From contig JBFMDN010000018.1 in assembly GCA_040753915.1 (NCBI GenBank), forward strand, positions 1-64,000: a stretch of DNA of 64,000 nt. Reading direction: 5' to 3'. The notes beneath the pieces are model-generated. The model worked only from the letters and a program-made list of their open reading frames with translations. It had not been told where the DNA came from and did not search any database. Within the stretch, counting starts at the first letter, position 1; each line of letters starts with the position of its first letter. The translations under genes were made by a program, and so were the position numbers. Below are positions 34,794-43,040 of the stretch, piece by piece. Source of the stretch: JBFMDN01 sp040753915. Its GTDB lineage: Bacteria; Desulfobacterota; Desulfomonilia; Desulfomonilales; Desulfomonilaceae.

Positions 34794-35183
34794 TCATTGA
34801 TCAGAAGCGGTCTGTGAGCCCGATTTGCCCGCGTCATCGGCGCTGGATCCGACCCCTCGGTCCTCGAACAATTCGTGGAATCGAGCATCAGCATAGCTCT
34901 CACAGCCTTCTCGAAGCTGGATGTACGAATCCAGGAGTTGGCGGCCCCGCTCCGTCAGGGCTGAGCCCCCCGCAGTCCGTTCCACGAGAGTGAAGCCACA
35001 CCGCTCTTCCGTAGCTCGAATCTTGCCCCACACAGCTCGGAACGGCTGGTTCAGTAGTTGCGCCGCCTTGTTCATAGAGCCGACCTCTTGGATCGCCTTG
35101 AGAATCCGCAACCTGCCCGTTCCGATGACGAGCTTCCCTTCCTCATTCTCGATCCAAATTTTGGACCGAACTCGTAGCCCCAT
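34794..35183 (-). CDS. ModE-type winged-helix regulator without molybdate domain
   Basis: A 129-residue protein that matches the N-terminal DNA-binding domain of ModE (LysR-like winged helix): RLRILKAIQEVGSMNKAAQLLN, then PFRAVWGKIRATEERCGFTL and the wing RTAGGSALTERG. The C-terminal molybdate-binding (TOBE) domains of full ModE are missing; the tail is acidic and serine-rich. It is co-directional with fdhD and probably controls molybdenum- or tungsten-dependent genes. How it would sense the metal without a TOBE domain is unclear, although stand-alone ModE-HTH proteins are known. Confidence 0.85.
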   Translation of the reverse strand: MGLRVRSKIWIENEEGKLVIGTGRLRILKAIQEVGSMNKAAQLLNQPFRAVWGKIRATEERCGFTLVERTAGGSALTERGRQLLDSYIQLREGCESYADARFHELFEDRGVGSSADDAGKSGSQTASDQ

Positions 35184-35420
35184 TTTGTGCGACCTCGATT
35201 CCCTCGGTTACGCCCGCAGATCCCGTGTGACACCCTGCCCTGCTTAGGCGCGGCTCGGGTGCCGAACATGTGCCTGGGAGCCTTTCGGTTCCTTGAGCCT
35301 TTCATTATAGAGCGAGCTTTACCCGATAGCAACTCGTCTCACTAATCAAGTGAACCAATAAGGCCTTTTGCGGCGAGCCGACCGTGGACAGGACGCGGTT
35401 GCAGCGCGCATGCATTCTTC

Positions 35421-36299
35421 TCAATGGAAGTGTGACGACCACGCGCTCCGGATCTCGGCAGCTCGATGTCTCAGCTTTTCAGCTTCCCCCTGCTTTCCCA
35501 CCCCTTCGTAAAATTCAATGAGGTTGTCCAACGCGGAGACGTAAAACGGATGGCTCTCTCCAAATATCTGTCCTATGATTGTCCTGGCGCGGACGAAAAG
35601 CTCTTCCGCTTCGTCGTACTTTCGAAGACCCACGAGCGTTCCAGCAAGATTGCCATGGGTGGAGGCCACGTGTGGATGATCCGGACCGAACGCTTTTTCC
35701 GCAATTCCGAGGGATCTTCTGTACAGTGGCTCCGCATCCGCATACCGTTCGAGAACTTCGTACAGGCCTGCCAGATTGTTGAGAGCGACTCCCACTTCCG
35801 GGTGATCCGGGCCAAAGGCTTTCTCTCGGATGTTCAAAGCCCGTTCGTATAGAGGTTTCGCAGCCGGGTATCTCTCAAGAGCTCTATGCAATGCGGCAAG
35901 GTTGTCCAGACACGTGGCAACGTCAGGATGATCCGATCCCAGCGATTTTTCGAGAACCTTCAGAGATCGGTTGAACAATGGCTGCGCATCCTCAAACCTG
36001 CCTTGCTCGAAATAGGCTCCTGCCAGGTTGTTCAAGGACGTGGCAACGTCGGGATGATCGCTACCGAGCGCTTTCTCTCGAATTGCCAGGGCTCGCTCCC
36101 AGAGAGGGATAGCCTTGTCGTATCGAGCCCTTGCTCTATACATCTCTGCCAGATTGTTAAGCGATCGCGCCACTCGGGCATCATGCGGTCCGAATTCCGT
36201 TTCAGCAACTTCCAGTGCCTTGTTTCCCGTTTCTATGGCCTCGTCGATCTTGCCTGACTGGAAAAGGTCAATAGCCTTCTTGTTCAGCTCATCCCACAT
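35421..36299 (-). CDS. Tetratricopeptide repeat protein, kinesin-light-chain type
   Basis: A 292-residue protein almost entirely made of TPR_12 repeats of 42 residues: at least five units with the consensus LxNLAxxYxxxxRYxxAxPLxERxLxIxEKxxGxDHPxVA. Such arrays mediate protein-protein contacts. There is no signal peptide or membrane segment. ATG 36299 sits after AAGGAG at good spacing; a GTG at 36308 overlaps that ribosome site and is less likely. The repeats are very regular at the DNA level as well. Partner unknown; it is not clearly in an operon. Confidence 0.88.
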   Translation of the reverse strand: MWDELNKKAIDLFQSGKIDEAIETGNKALEVAETEFGPHDARVARSLNNLAEMYRARARYDKAIPLWERALAIREKALGSDHPDVATSLNNLAGAYFEQGRFEDAQPLFNRSLKVLEKSLGSDHPDVATCLDNLAALHRALERYPAAKPLYERALNIREKAFGPDHPEVGVALNNLAGLYEVLERYADAEPLYRRSLGIAEKAFGPDHPHVASTHGNLAGTLVGLRKYDEAEELFVRARTIIGQIFGESHPFYVSALDNLIEFYEGVGKQGEAEKLRHRAAEIRSAWSSHFH

Positions 36300-36913
36300 T
36301 GTTTTCACTCCTTCACCCTGTTCTGCCTGTCCTCCTGGCTGTCTGCGCTGTTCTCCGATCTGGGAAGGCAGAAGGCAAGGAGCAGACTACCCCGTGCTGC
36401 ATGTCGGCCGGCGGCACCATCCATATACAATAAGTACGTATGCATGAGGAGATCCGGTGTCAACAACATGCGGCTGCGTGTCAATGCTGGTTCACCCGGG
36501 GCATGCGTCGCTTCTGGGAGGAAGTGAGACCTGACCGGTCTATTCAGAAAACTACGGTGACTGACACGGCAGTTCACCCTACTGAAGTCTAGCTGGACAG
36601 AAGTCTTTTCTCTTTCTTGCCGGTGCGTCGAGAAGAGTCAGTCAATTTTTTTTCGTAGAAAAGGCGGAAGTAGAGACTTTCTCATTTCCTACTGATTTGA
36701 TAAGCAAACTTTTCTCTTGAGATTCCCTCCAGGACGTTGTTAAATCATAAATGAACCATGTATTGTCGACCTCCAAACATTCGCAACCTTACGAGGAGAC
36801 TCGACAAACAATCCTGAGCTGAAACAGTCCATACTTCGCTGAAATGAATCACCAGCAGTCGCGTGACTGCCACTGCGTGGCTGCGTCAGGAAAACCAAGG
36901 AGGGGTACGAAGA
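36300..36913. other. Gap of 614 bases containing divergent promoters
   Basis: No gene is supported. An AT-rich segment at 36590-36760 includes a possible promoter (36717-36745) for the beta-oxidation operon. Confidence 0.45.
36717..36745 (+). promoter_or_regulatory. Possible sigma-70 promoter of the acyl-CoA dehydrogenase operon
   Basis: TTGAGA (36717-36722), 17 bases, TTAAAT (36740-36745), in the most AT-rich part of the gap and about 170 bases before the gene start. The match is moderate. Confidence 0.3.
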
Positions 36914-38773
36914 ATGGCAAATCTTCTTGTCGATGAGCGCGATATCAAATTCGTGCTTTATGAACAGCTCAACATTGAGGAGCTGTGCGAGTCGGAGATT
37001 TACTCGGAGTTCTCCAGGGAGATGTTCGACATGGTCCTGGAGGCTGCCACCAAGCTTGCGGAAAAGGAGCTGGCTCCCACCAATGCGGATGGTGACGCCG
37101 AAGGGGTTGTCCTCGAAGGAGGACAGGTGAGGGTCCCGGAGTCTTTCCACAAGGCATACCAGCTCTACTGCGAAGGCGGCTGGTCCACTCTCGCAGTGGA
37201 TCCCAATGAGGGAGGACAGGGATTCCCCAACGTTATATACTGCGCGACCATCGAGTTATTTGGCGCGGCCAATCAGGCGCTCCTGATGTACCCGGGTCTC
37301 ACCATCGGATCTGCTCGATTGATCGAAAAATACGGCACCGAGGACCAGAAACGAACGTACATGGACAACATGTATTCGGGAATCTGGGGTGGGACCATGT
37401 GTCTCACCGAGCCTCAGGCTGGGTCCGATGTCGGAGCGCTCCGCACGAAAGCCATTCGCAGGCCCGACGGTGCGTACAACATTTCCGGCAACAAGATCTT
37501 CATTTCCGCGGGCGATCACGATCTCACTGAAAATATCATCCACATGGTCCTTGCCCGGGTAGAAGGTGCGCCGGCCGGGACGAAAGGCATAAGCATCTTT
37601 ATCGTGCCAAAGTTCAGGCTGGAAAATGGGGGATTGGTCCCCAATGACGTGATTACCATGGCAGCGGAGAAGAAGATGGGAATCCACGGCTCCGCCACCT
37701 GTGCGCTGAACTTCGGTGAAAAGGACGACTGTATCGGATACCTCCTCGGCCAAGAAAACGAAGGGATGCGCATCATGTTCAACATGATGAATGAAGCCCG
37801 GCTGGCCGTCGGGTTTCAGGGACTTGCCCAGGCAAGCGCGGCCTACATGCAGGCCCTCCGTTACGCCAAGGAGCGCTACCAGGGACCCGACATCGCCACC
37901 ATGCGGGATCCCCTCGCCCCCAAGGTTCCGATCATCCAGCACCCGGATGTGCGCCGCATGCTCATGTGGATGAAGAGCATGACCGAGGGAATTCGCGGGC
38001 TTCTCTACTATGCCGGCTACTGCGAAGACAGGGTCAAGACGGCAAAGTCCGTCGAGGAGGCAGCCAAGTACCAGGGGTTCCTAGATATCCTCATTCCGAT
38101 CTGCAAAGCGTACAGCTCTGACATGGGGTTCAGGTGTACCGAGCTAGCAGTTCAAGTACATGGTGGTTACGGGTACTGTCGCGAGTATCCGGTTGAGCAG
38201 TACCTTCGCGATTGCAAGATCGCGTCCATCTACGAAGGCACCAATGGAATCCAAGCCCTTGACCTGGTAGGTCGTAAGCTTGGGTACAAGCAGGGAATCC
38301 TGTTCAAGAGTATCGTCGAAGAAACAGGGAATTTGCTCAAGAACGCGAAAAAGAACTATCGCCTTAAAGACATCGTGGAGCCTTTTGACGCCGCTCGAAC
38401 CCAGCTCATCGAAGTTACGAAGTATTTCGGGCTCAAGAGCATCACCGAGGATTTCAAGACACCTATCCTTTATGCAACCCCGTACCTTGAGCTCTTTGGA
38501 GACGTTGCCGTTGGATTCATGCTTCTGTGGCAGGCGGTCATAGCGGATCGTCGTCTGGAAGAACTGTATAGTGACGCCAAAGCGGACACGGCAGAGAAAA
38601 AGAGCGAGTTGGTCAAAACCAACAGGAGTGCGGCTTTTTACAGGGGCAAGATGGCCTCTGCGCAGTTCTTTGCAAATACAGTTCTCTCACTGGCCAAGGG
38701 CAAGGCCCGGGCGATCATGAGCGGCGAGCGCTCCGCCATCGAGCTCCCCGAGGAATCCTTTGCACTATTCTAA
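36914..38773 (+). CDS. Acyl-CoA dehydrogenase, long (about 600-residue) type
   Basis: A 619-residue FAD-dependent acyl-CoA dehydrogenase, forming the 2,3-enoyl-CoA. It has the FAD/substrate motifs MCLTEPQAGSDVGALRT and SGNKIFISAGDHD, the middle beta-domain and the helical C-terminal domain with AVQVHGGYGYCREYPVEQYLRD and SIYEGTNGIQALDL, the latter carrying the catalytic Glu in DmdC-type enzymes. An extra C-terminal domain of about 130 residues places it in the long subgroup together with methylmercaptopropionyl-CoA dehydrogenase. ATG 36914 has AAGGAGGGG upstream. It starts a three-gene operon with the thiolase (20-base gap) and the FadB-like gene. Chain-length preference cannot be read from sequence. 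Confidence 0.92.
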   Translation: MANLLVDERDIKFVLYEQLNIEELCESEIYSEFSREMFDMVLEAATKLAEKELAPTNADGDAEGVVLEGGQVRVPESFHKAYQLYCEGGWSTLAVDPNEGGQGFPNVIYCATIELFGAANQALLMYPGLTIGSARLIEKYGTEDQKRTYMDNMYSGIWGGTMCLTEPQAGSDVGALRTKAIRRPDGAYNISGNKIFISAGDHDLTENIIHMVLARVEGAPAGTKGISIFIVPKFRLENGGLVPNDVITMAAEKKMGIHGSATCALNFGEKDDCIGYLLGQENEGMRIMFNMMNEARLAVGFQGLAQASAAYMQALRYAKERYQGPDIATMRDPLAPKVPIIQHPDVRRMLMWMKSMTEGIRGLLYYAGYCEDRVKTAKSVEEAAKYQGFLDILIPICKAYSSDMGFRCTELAVQVHGGYGYCREYPVEQYLRDCKIASIYEGTNGIQALDLVGRKLGYKQGILFKSIVEETGNLLKNAKKNYRLKDIVEPFDAARTQLIEVTKYFGLKSITEDFKTPILYATPYLELFGDVAVGFMLLWQAVIADRRLEELYSDAKADTAEKKSELVKTNRSAAFYRGKMASAQFFANTVLSLAKGKARAIMSGERSAIELPEESFALF

Positions 38774-38793
38774 TCTTTTATGGAGTTTACCAT

Positions 38794-40047
38794 ATGAAAG
38801 CGAGAAAAGTTGTACTAGTTGACGCAATCAGGACCGCATTCGGCAGAGCGGGCGAAAAGGGGCTGTTTTGGCACACGCGCGCAGATGACATGGTCGTGAA
38901 GGTTATTCGAGAGCTCATGAGGCGCAATCCACAGGTCAAGCCTGAAATGGTCGAGGAAAATGCCTGGGGAGTATTCTGTCAGGAAGGGGATCAGGGACTG
39001 ACCCTTGGGAGGACGTCCGTGATTCTGGCCGGGTTGCCAGATTCGTGCGCGGGTTTTTCCATCGACCGCATGTGTGCAGGAGGCATGAGCGCGCTGACAG
39101 CCGCTGCAGGGGAAATAGCTCTTGGAGCCTGCGACGTCGCCATAGCTGGCGGTGTCGAGCATATGGGGCATCATCCCATGGGTGCAACCGCGGACCCCAA
39201 CCCTCGCTTCCTGACTGACAAGCTCGTGGACGAGAGCGCAATGTCCATGGGCATGACAGCAGAGAACCTTCACGACATGTTCCCGGAGATTACGAAGGAA
39301 ATGACCGACGAATATTCGCTCTTGTGCCAGAAGAAGGCGGCAGCAGCGATTCAATCGGGAAAGATAGCAGAGATGATTGTGCCCATGACCGTGTACACGA
39401 AAAACGGATGGGTAGTTGCGGACAGGGATGAACAGCCTCGGCCAGAGACCACGTTGGAGGGTCTCGCTTCGCTCCGAACCCCCTTTCGCGTCATGGGAAA
39501 GGTAACGGCCGGTAACTCTTCGGGCCTCAATGACGGAGCCGCTGGGGCCTTGCTCATGAGCGAAGATAAGGCTGAAGAGCTCGGTATCCAGCCAAAGATG
39601 AGCCTCGTCTCTTTCGCATACGCGGGAGTCAAACCGGAGGTCATGGGCATAGGCCCTATTCCTGCCACGAAGAAGGCCCTTGCGGTTGCGGGGCTGAAGT
39701 TTGAGGACATCGGACTTGTGGAATTGAACGAAGCATTCGCGGTGCAGGCAGTAGCATTTATGAACGAGTTCGGTATGCAATTTCCCGATGACCCACGGCT
39801 GAACCCGTACGGTGGAGCCATAGCATTCGGCCATCCCCTTGCGTCTTCGGGTGTGCGGCTTGCCTGTCACCTGATGCATGCCTTTGCGGAGCGGCCGGAC
39901 GTGAAGTACGGCCTGACAACTATGTGCGTCGGATTGGGTCAAGGAGGAGCGGTAATTTGGAAGAACATGATGCGCGAAGGGAAGAAGAAGGAAGAAAAGT
40001 CCAAGGATAAAGAAGAAAAGGAATCGAAGGACAAGAAGAAGGATTGA
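38794..40047 (+). CDS. Thiolase (acetyl-CoA C-acyltransferase) with charged C-terminal tail
   Basis: A 417-residue thiolase that splits 3-ketoacyl-CoA with CoA. Catalytic elements: the acyl-accepting Cys in DRMCAGGMSA (near 91), ELNEAFAVQ, the His in GGAIAFGHPLASSG and the second Cys in TMCVGLGQGGA. The core ends near residue 393; a tail of about 24 residues made almost only of Lys, Glu, Asp and Ser (GKKKEEKSKDKEEKESKDKK) follows, which is uncommon in thiolases. The ATG at 38794 lies 20 bases after the dehydrogenase stop. The next gene encodes the hydratase/dehydrogenase fusion, so this is a full beta-oxidation set. Confidence 0.93.
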   Translation: MKARKVVLVDAIRTAFGRAGEKGLFWHTRADDMVVKVIRELMRRNPQVKPEMVEENAWGVFCQEGDQGLTLGRTSVILAGLPDSCAGFSIDRMCAGGMSALTAAAGEIALGACDVAIAGGVEHMGHHPMGATADPNPRFLTDKLVDESAMSMGMTAENLHDMFPEITKEMTDEYSLLCQKKAAAAIQSGKIAEMIVPMTVYTKNGWVVADRDEQPRPETTLEGLASLRTPFRVMGKVTAGNSSGLNDGAAGALLMSEDKAEELGIQPKMSLVSFAYAGVKPEVMGIGPIPATKKALAVAGLKFEDIGLVELNEAFAVQAVAFMNEFGMQFPDDPRLNPYGGAIAFGHPLASSGVRLACHLMHAFAERPDVKYGLTTMCVGLGQGGAVIWKNMMREGKKKEEKSKDKEEKESKDKKKD

Positions 40048-40180
40048 AAGCACCCCATTGGGAGATCCCCGGCATGGATGAAGGCATCCAGGAAAGACCC
40101 AAATCGACTTCAAGGAAAACTGATCGACGCCGCGCTGGAGGCGTCGTTATCACTGGATTGAGCAATGGAAAGGAATGGTA

Positions 40181-42232
40181 ATGGCGACACCACCGACTCT
40201 ATTCCATACAAATGTCTATCAGTCGCGTGTGGGCAAGATTGCCATCGTGACGATGGACAATGGGGCGGACTATAAGGTCCCGAACACATTCGGCGACAAG
40301 GCTCTGGAATCGCTCCATCGAGCCATGGACACGATCGAAGCACAAAAAGATCTGAAGGGAATGATGCTCTGCGGAAAGCACTATATCTTTGCGGCAGGAG
40401 CGGATCTCGAGCAGGTTCCCTTTATCAACACCTTCGAGCAGGGAAGACAAGGCGGCGCCGCAGGTCATGCGGCCATGAAGCGCATCATGGATCTCAAGAT
40501 CCCCACCTTGGCTGCCATCAATGGTGCTGCTCTGGGAGGCGGTTTAGAAATCGCTCTCTATTGTGACTACAGAACGGTGTCACGGGCCGTAACGGCAATA
40601 GCATTCCCCGAATGCTTTCTCGGCCTCATTCCTGGATGGGGCGGCTCGTCACTGACTCCCCGGCTGATTGGGCCGGAGAAGGCCATTGAGCTCATTGTTT
40701 ACAATCCCCTCAATCAGAACCGCATGATCAACGGGGCTACGGCATTTCAGATGGGACTCGCGGATAGGCTCTTCGAGTCCGTCGAGTTCTTTGACGAGTC
40801 CCTCAAGCTTCTCGAAGACATTATCGCAGGGAAAGAGAAGATCGACCGAAAGCCCCCAGACATGTCAAAGCTCAAGGCCCAAATCAGTGCTGCACGATCT
40901 TTTGTGGACATGAAAGTTCACGGTGCCGCGCCTGCTCCGTACAGGGCCCTCGATCTCATTGAGCACGCGTGCGACCTGAGCAAGAGCATCGAAGAGTGCT
41001 TCGCGGAAGAGGACAGAGCCCTGGGAGACTTGGTCAAGAGCAGGCAGTGCAAGGCCGGGGTATACAGCTTCGACCTGATTCAACGGCGAGCCAAGAAACC
41101 CGTTGGCAGGCCTGCGGATGTCTCTCCCCGAAAGATTAACAAGATCGGCATCATCGGAGCCGGACTCATGGCTTCGCAGCTTGCTCTGCTCTTTCTGAGA
41201 CGGTACGGGGTGCCCGTGGTCATGAAAGACATCAAGCAGGAGTTTCTGGACAAAGGGTTGGGGTACGTGAAAGGAGAGCTGGCCGCTCAAGTGAGCAAGG
41301 GCAAGATGAGCCAGGCCAAGGCAGACCATCTGTACCATATTCTCATCGGGACCCTCGAGTGGGGTGATTTCAAGGATTGCGATTTCGTCATCGAAGCGGT
41401 CTTCGAGGAAATGCCTATTAAACAGGCAGTGTTTGCAGAGGCAGAGGCCGTGGTATCCCCAGAGTGTATTCTCGCCACGAATACATCGAGTCTTTCTATC
41501 TCAGAAATGGCGTCCAAGCTGGTGCATCCGGAACGGGTAGTGGGATTCCACTTCTTCAACCCTGTCGCAGTCCTACCACTGCTGGAGATCATCAAGGGAG
41601 AAAAGACGGACGACCCCACGCTGGCCACTGCGTTTGAGTGCGCGAAGAAAATAGGGAAAACCGCCATCTTGGTCAAAGACTCCCCCGGCTTCCTCGTTAA
41701 CAGGCTCCTCACCAGGATGCTCAGCGATTGTTTCCAGATTGTGGAGGAAGGAGCCACATTCGACCAGGTCGACGAGGCCGTCCTCGGGCTGGGACTTCCG
41801 ATGGCACCCTTTGATCTACTAACGCTAGTCGGCCCTGCCGTCGCGTTCCACGTCCTGGAGACCCTGCACAGGGCCTGGCCCGACAGGTTTATTATCAACG
41901 ACCGTCTGAAGAAAATGGTTGACGCGAAGATACCATCATTGTTCCAGGGCATGGGACCTGCGCGCACCATAGATCCGCGTGTGGAAGAGCTGTGGAAAGA
42001 TCGAGGTGACAAGGAGTTCGTGAAGGAAGAAATCCTCGACAGGATCCTGACGAATATCACTCACGAGGTAGAGCTTATTCTCAAGGAAAAAGTCGTGAGC
42101 GATCCAAAAGACATCGACACCGCTATGATTCTCGGAGCGGGATGGCCATTCTTCAACGGTGGTATTACCTTGTATCTGGACATGGAAGGGTATACGCCGA
42201 AAATTCTCCAAAAGGTATTCTACAGACTCTGA
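40181..42232 (+). CDS. FadB/FadJ-like enoyl-CoA hydratase and 3-hydroxyacyl-CoA dehydrogenase
   Basis: A 683-residue bifunctional protein for steps two and three of beta-oxidation. Residues 1-290 are a crotonase domain (oxyanion segments around CGKHYIFAAGADLEQ and GAALGGGLEIALYCDYR, and the acid side chain in FPECFLGLIPGWGG). From about 320 it is a 3-hydroxyacyl-CoA dehydrogenase: NAD-binding KIGIIGAGLMASQLA, then the catalytic stretch GFHFFNPVAVLPLLEIIKG with the key His and LVKDSPGFLVNRLL. ATG 40181 is preferred to ATG 40175, as the AAAGGA site is six bases before it. A perfect hairpin follows the stop. Third gene of the operon. Confidence 0.93.
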   Translation: MATPPTLFHTNVYQSRVGKIAIVTMDNGADYKVPNTFGDKALESLHRAMDTIEAQKDLKGMMLCGKHYIFAAGADLEQVPFINTFEQGRQGGAAGHAAMKRIMDLKIPTLAAINGAALGGGLEIALYCDYRTVSRAVTAIAFPECFLGLIPGWGGSSLTPRLIGPEKAIELIVYNPLNQNRMINGATAFQMGLADRLFESVEFFDESLKLLEDIIAGKEKIDRKPPDMSKLKAQISAARSFVDMKVHGAAPAPYRALDLIEHACDLSKSIEECFAEEDRALGDLVKSRQCKAGVYSFDLIQRRAKKPVGRPADVSPRKINKIGIIGAGLMASQLALLFLRRYGVPVVMKDIKQEFLDKGLGYVKGELAAQVSKGKMSQAKADHLYHILIGTLEWGDFKDCDFVIEAVFEEMPIKQAVFAEAEAVVSPECILATNTSSLSISEMASKLVHPERVVGFHFFNPVAVLPLLEIIKGEKTDDPTLATAFECAKKIGKTAILVKDSPGFLVNRLLTRMLSDCFQIVEEGATFDQVDEAVLGLGLPMAPFDLLTLVGPAVAFHVLETLHRAWPDRFIINDRLKKMVDAKIPSLFQGMGPARTIDPRVEELWKDRGDKEFVKEEILDRILTNITHEVELILKEKVVSDPKDIDTAMILGAGWPFFNGGITLYLDMEGYTPKILQKVFYRL

Positions 42233-42242
42233 GATGTCGATC

Positions 42243-42274
42243 GTGCAAAGGGATTGGTCCTGATCCCTTTGCAC
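42243..42274. terminator. Hairpin between the beta-oxidation operon and the bacteriohemerythrin gene
   Basis: Perfect 12-base stem GTGCAAAGGGAT/ATCCCTTTGCAC with an 8-base loop, 11 bases after the FadB-like stop and between convergent genes. No long T-run follows on either side, so termination strength is uncertain. Confidence 0.6.
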
Positions 42275-42300
42275 ACATCTCCGAGCCGGTTAGCTCAACG

Positions 42301-42714
42301 CTATAAGCCGTGAGCCGTGAGGTGCCGCCCCAGCTCTACGTCCACAGCGCGAATATGACCTCGGATCCATTCCCCCAATCGGGTCACCACCGAAATCACA
42401 AGGGCAGAATCCACTTCCCCTGATTCGAAGTCCCTTGCATACTTTTCGCACTCTTTCACAAAGTCGTCGTGAATCTGCTTGTGAAGGCTATATTTGGGAT
42501 ATCCATGAATCCTCATCAGCTCTTCCTCTGCTCTGAAATGATCCGAGGTATACTGTAAAAGAAAACGAAGGATCTCACCTATAGCTGCCTTTCCTTTCCC
42601 ATCCCAAACGGCTTCTCCCAGTAAGTTGACTTGCCTGATCAACTCCATGTGCTGCTGATCGATCTTCTCCACATGCACAGTCAAATCAGGCGTCCACTGA
42701 ACCCAATCTGCCAT
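42301..42714 (-). CDS. Bacteriohemerythrin
   Basis: A 137-residue single-domain hemerythrin with the di-iron ligand pattern intact: His22 in KIDQQHMEL, His59 and Glu63 in HFRAEEELM, His78 and His82 in HKQIHDDF, and His120/Asp125 in HIRAVDVEL. The N-terminal VQWTPDLTVHVEKID is typical. It reversibly binds O2 and probably serves as an oxygen sensor, store or scavenger in an anaerobe. ATG 42714 has GAGG five bases upstream; a longer frame to 42744 is not needed. It converges with the beta-oxidation operon and diverges from the large sigma-54 regulator. Confidence 0.93.
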   Translation of the reverse strand: MADWVQWTPDLTVHVEKIDQQHMELIRQVNLLGEAVWDGKGKAAIGEILRFLLQYTSDHFRAEEELMRIHGYPKYSLHKQIHDDFVKECEKYARDFESGEVDSALVISVVTRLGEWIRGHIRAVDVELGRHLTAHGL

Positions 42715-43040
42715 AACCACCTCATCGAGCGTGAAATATATCAAACGAAGAAATCTTGGTCACGTGCCTTGCGCAAGTCAAGGGACGAAACATTCCTTTC
42801 TAGGCTCCCCCACCCCATTTCTCAGTTCGAGAGATCCAGGACACAATTCACGTCTACGAGTGCGGTCGATTCCGACCAATCAATGGCTCTCGGAGCCTTC
42901 CTTTTGCCTATTTTCCCCGCCCACATGGCGCTCATAGCTCGGATTGAACAAAGGACCACCAGTGTGGTATACTACGACTGTTTCGAATTGCAGAAGTACA
43001 GTTTGCCTACACGCCACGTCTAGACTAAGGACGATCGGCC
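42715..43040. other. Gap of 326 bases between divergent genes
   Basis: Should contain the promoters for the bacteriohemerythrin and the large regulator. No near-consensus element was recognised and no gene is supported. Confidence 0.4.

Noticed and set aside
35421..36299. Tandem DNA repeat or satellite
   Set aside because: The 126-base periodicity is explained by in-frame TPR units of 42 residues in a coding gene.
38815..40113. 432-codon frame on the strand opposite the thiolase
   Set aside because: It is a shadow of the GC-rich thiolase gene; its translation has no domain and is Cys/His/Arg-rich.
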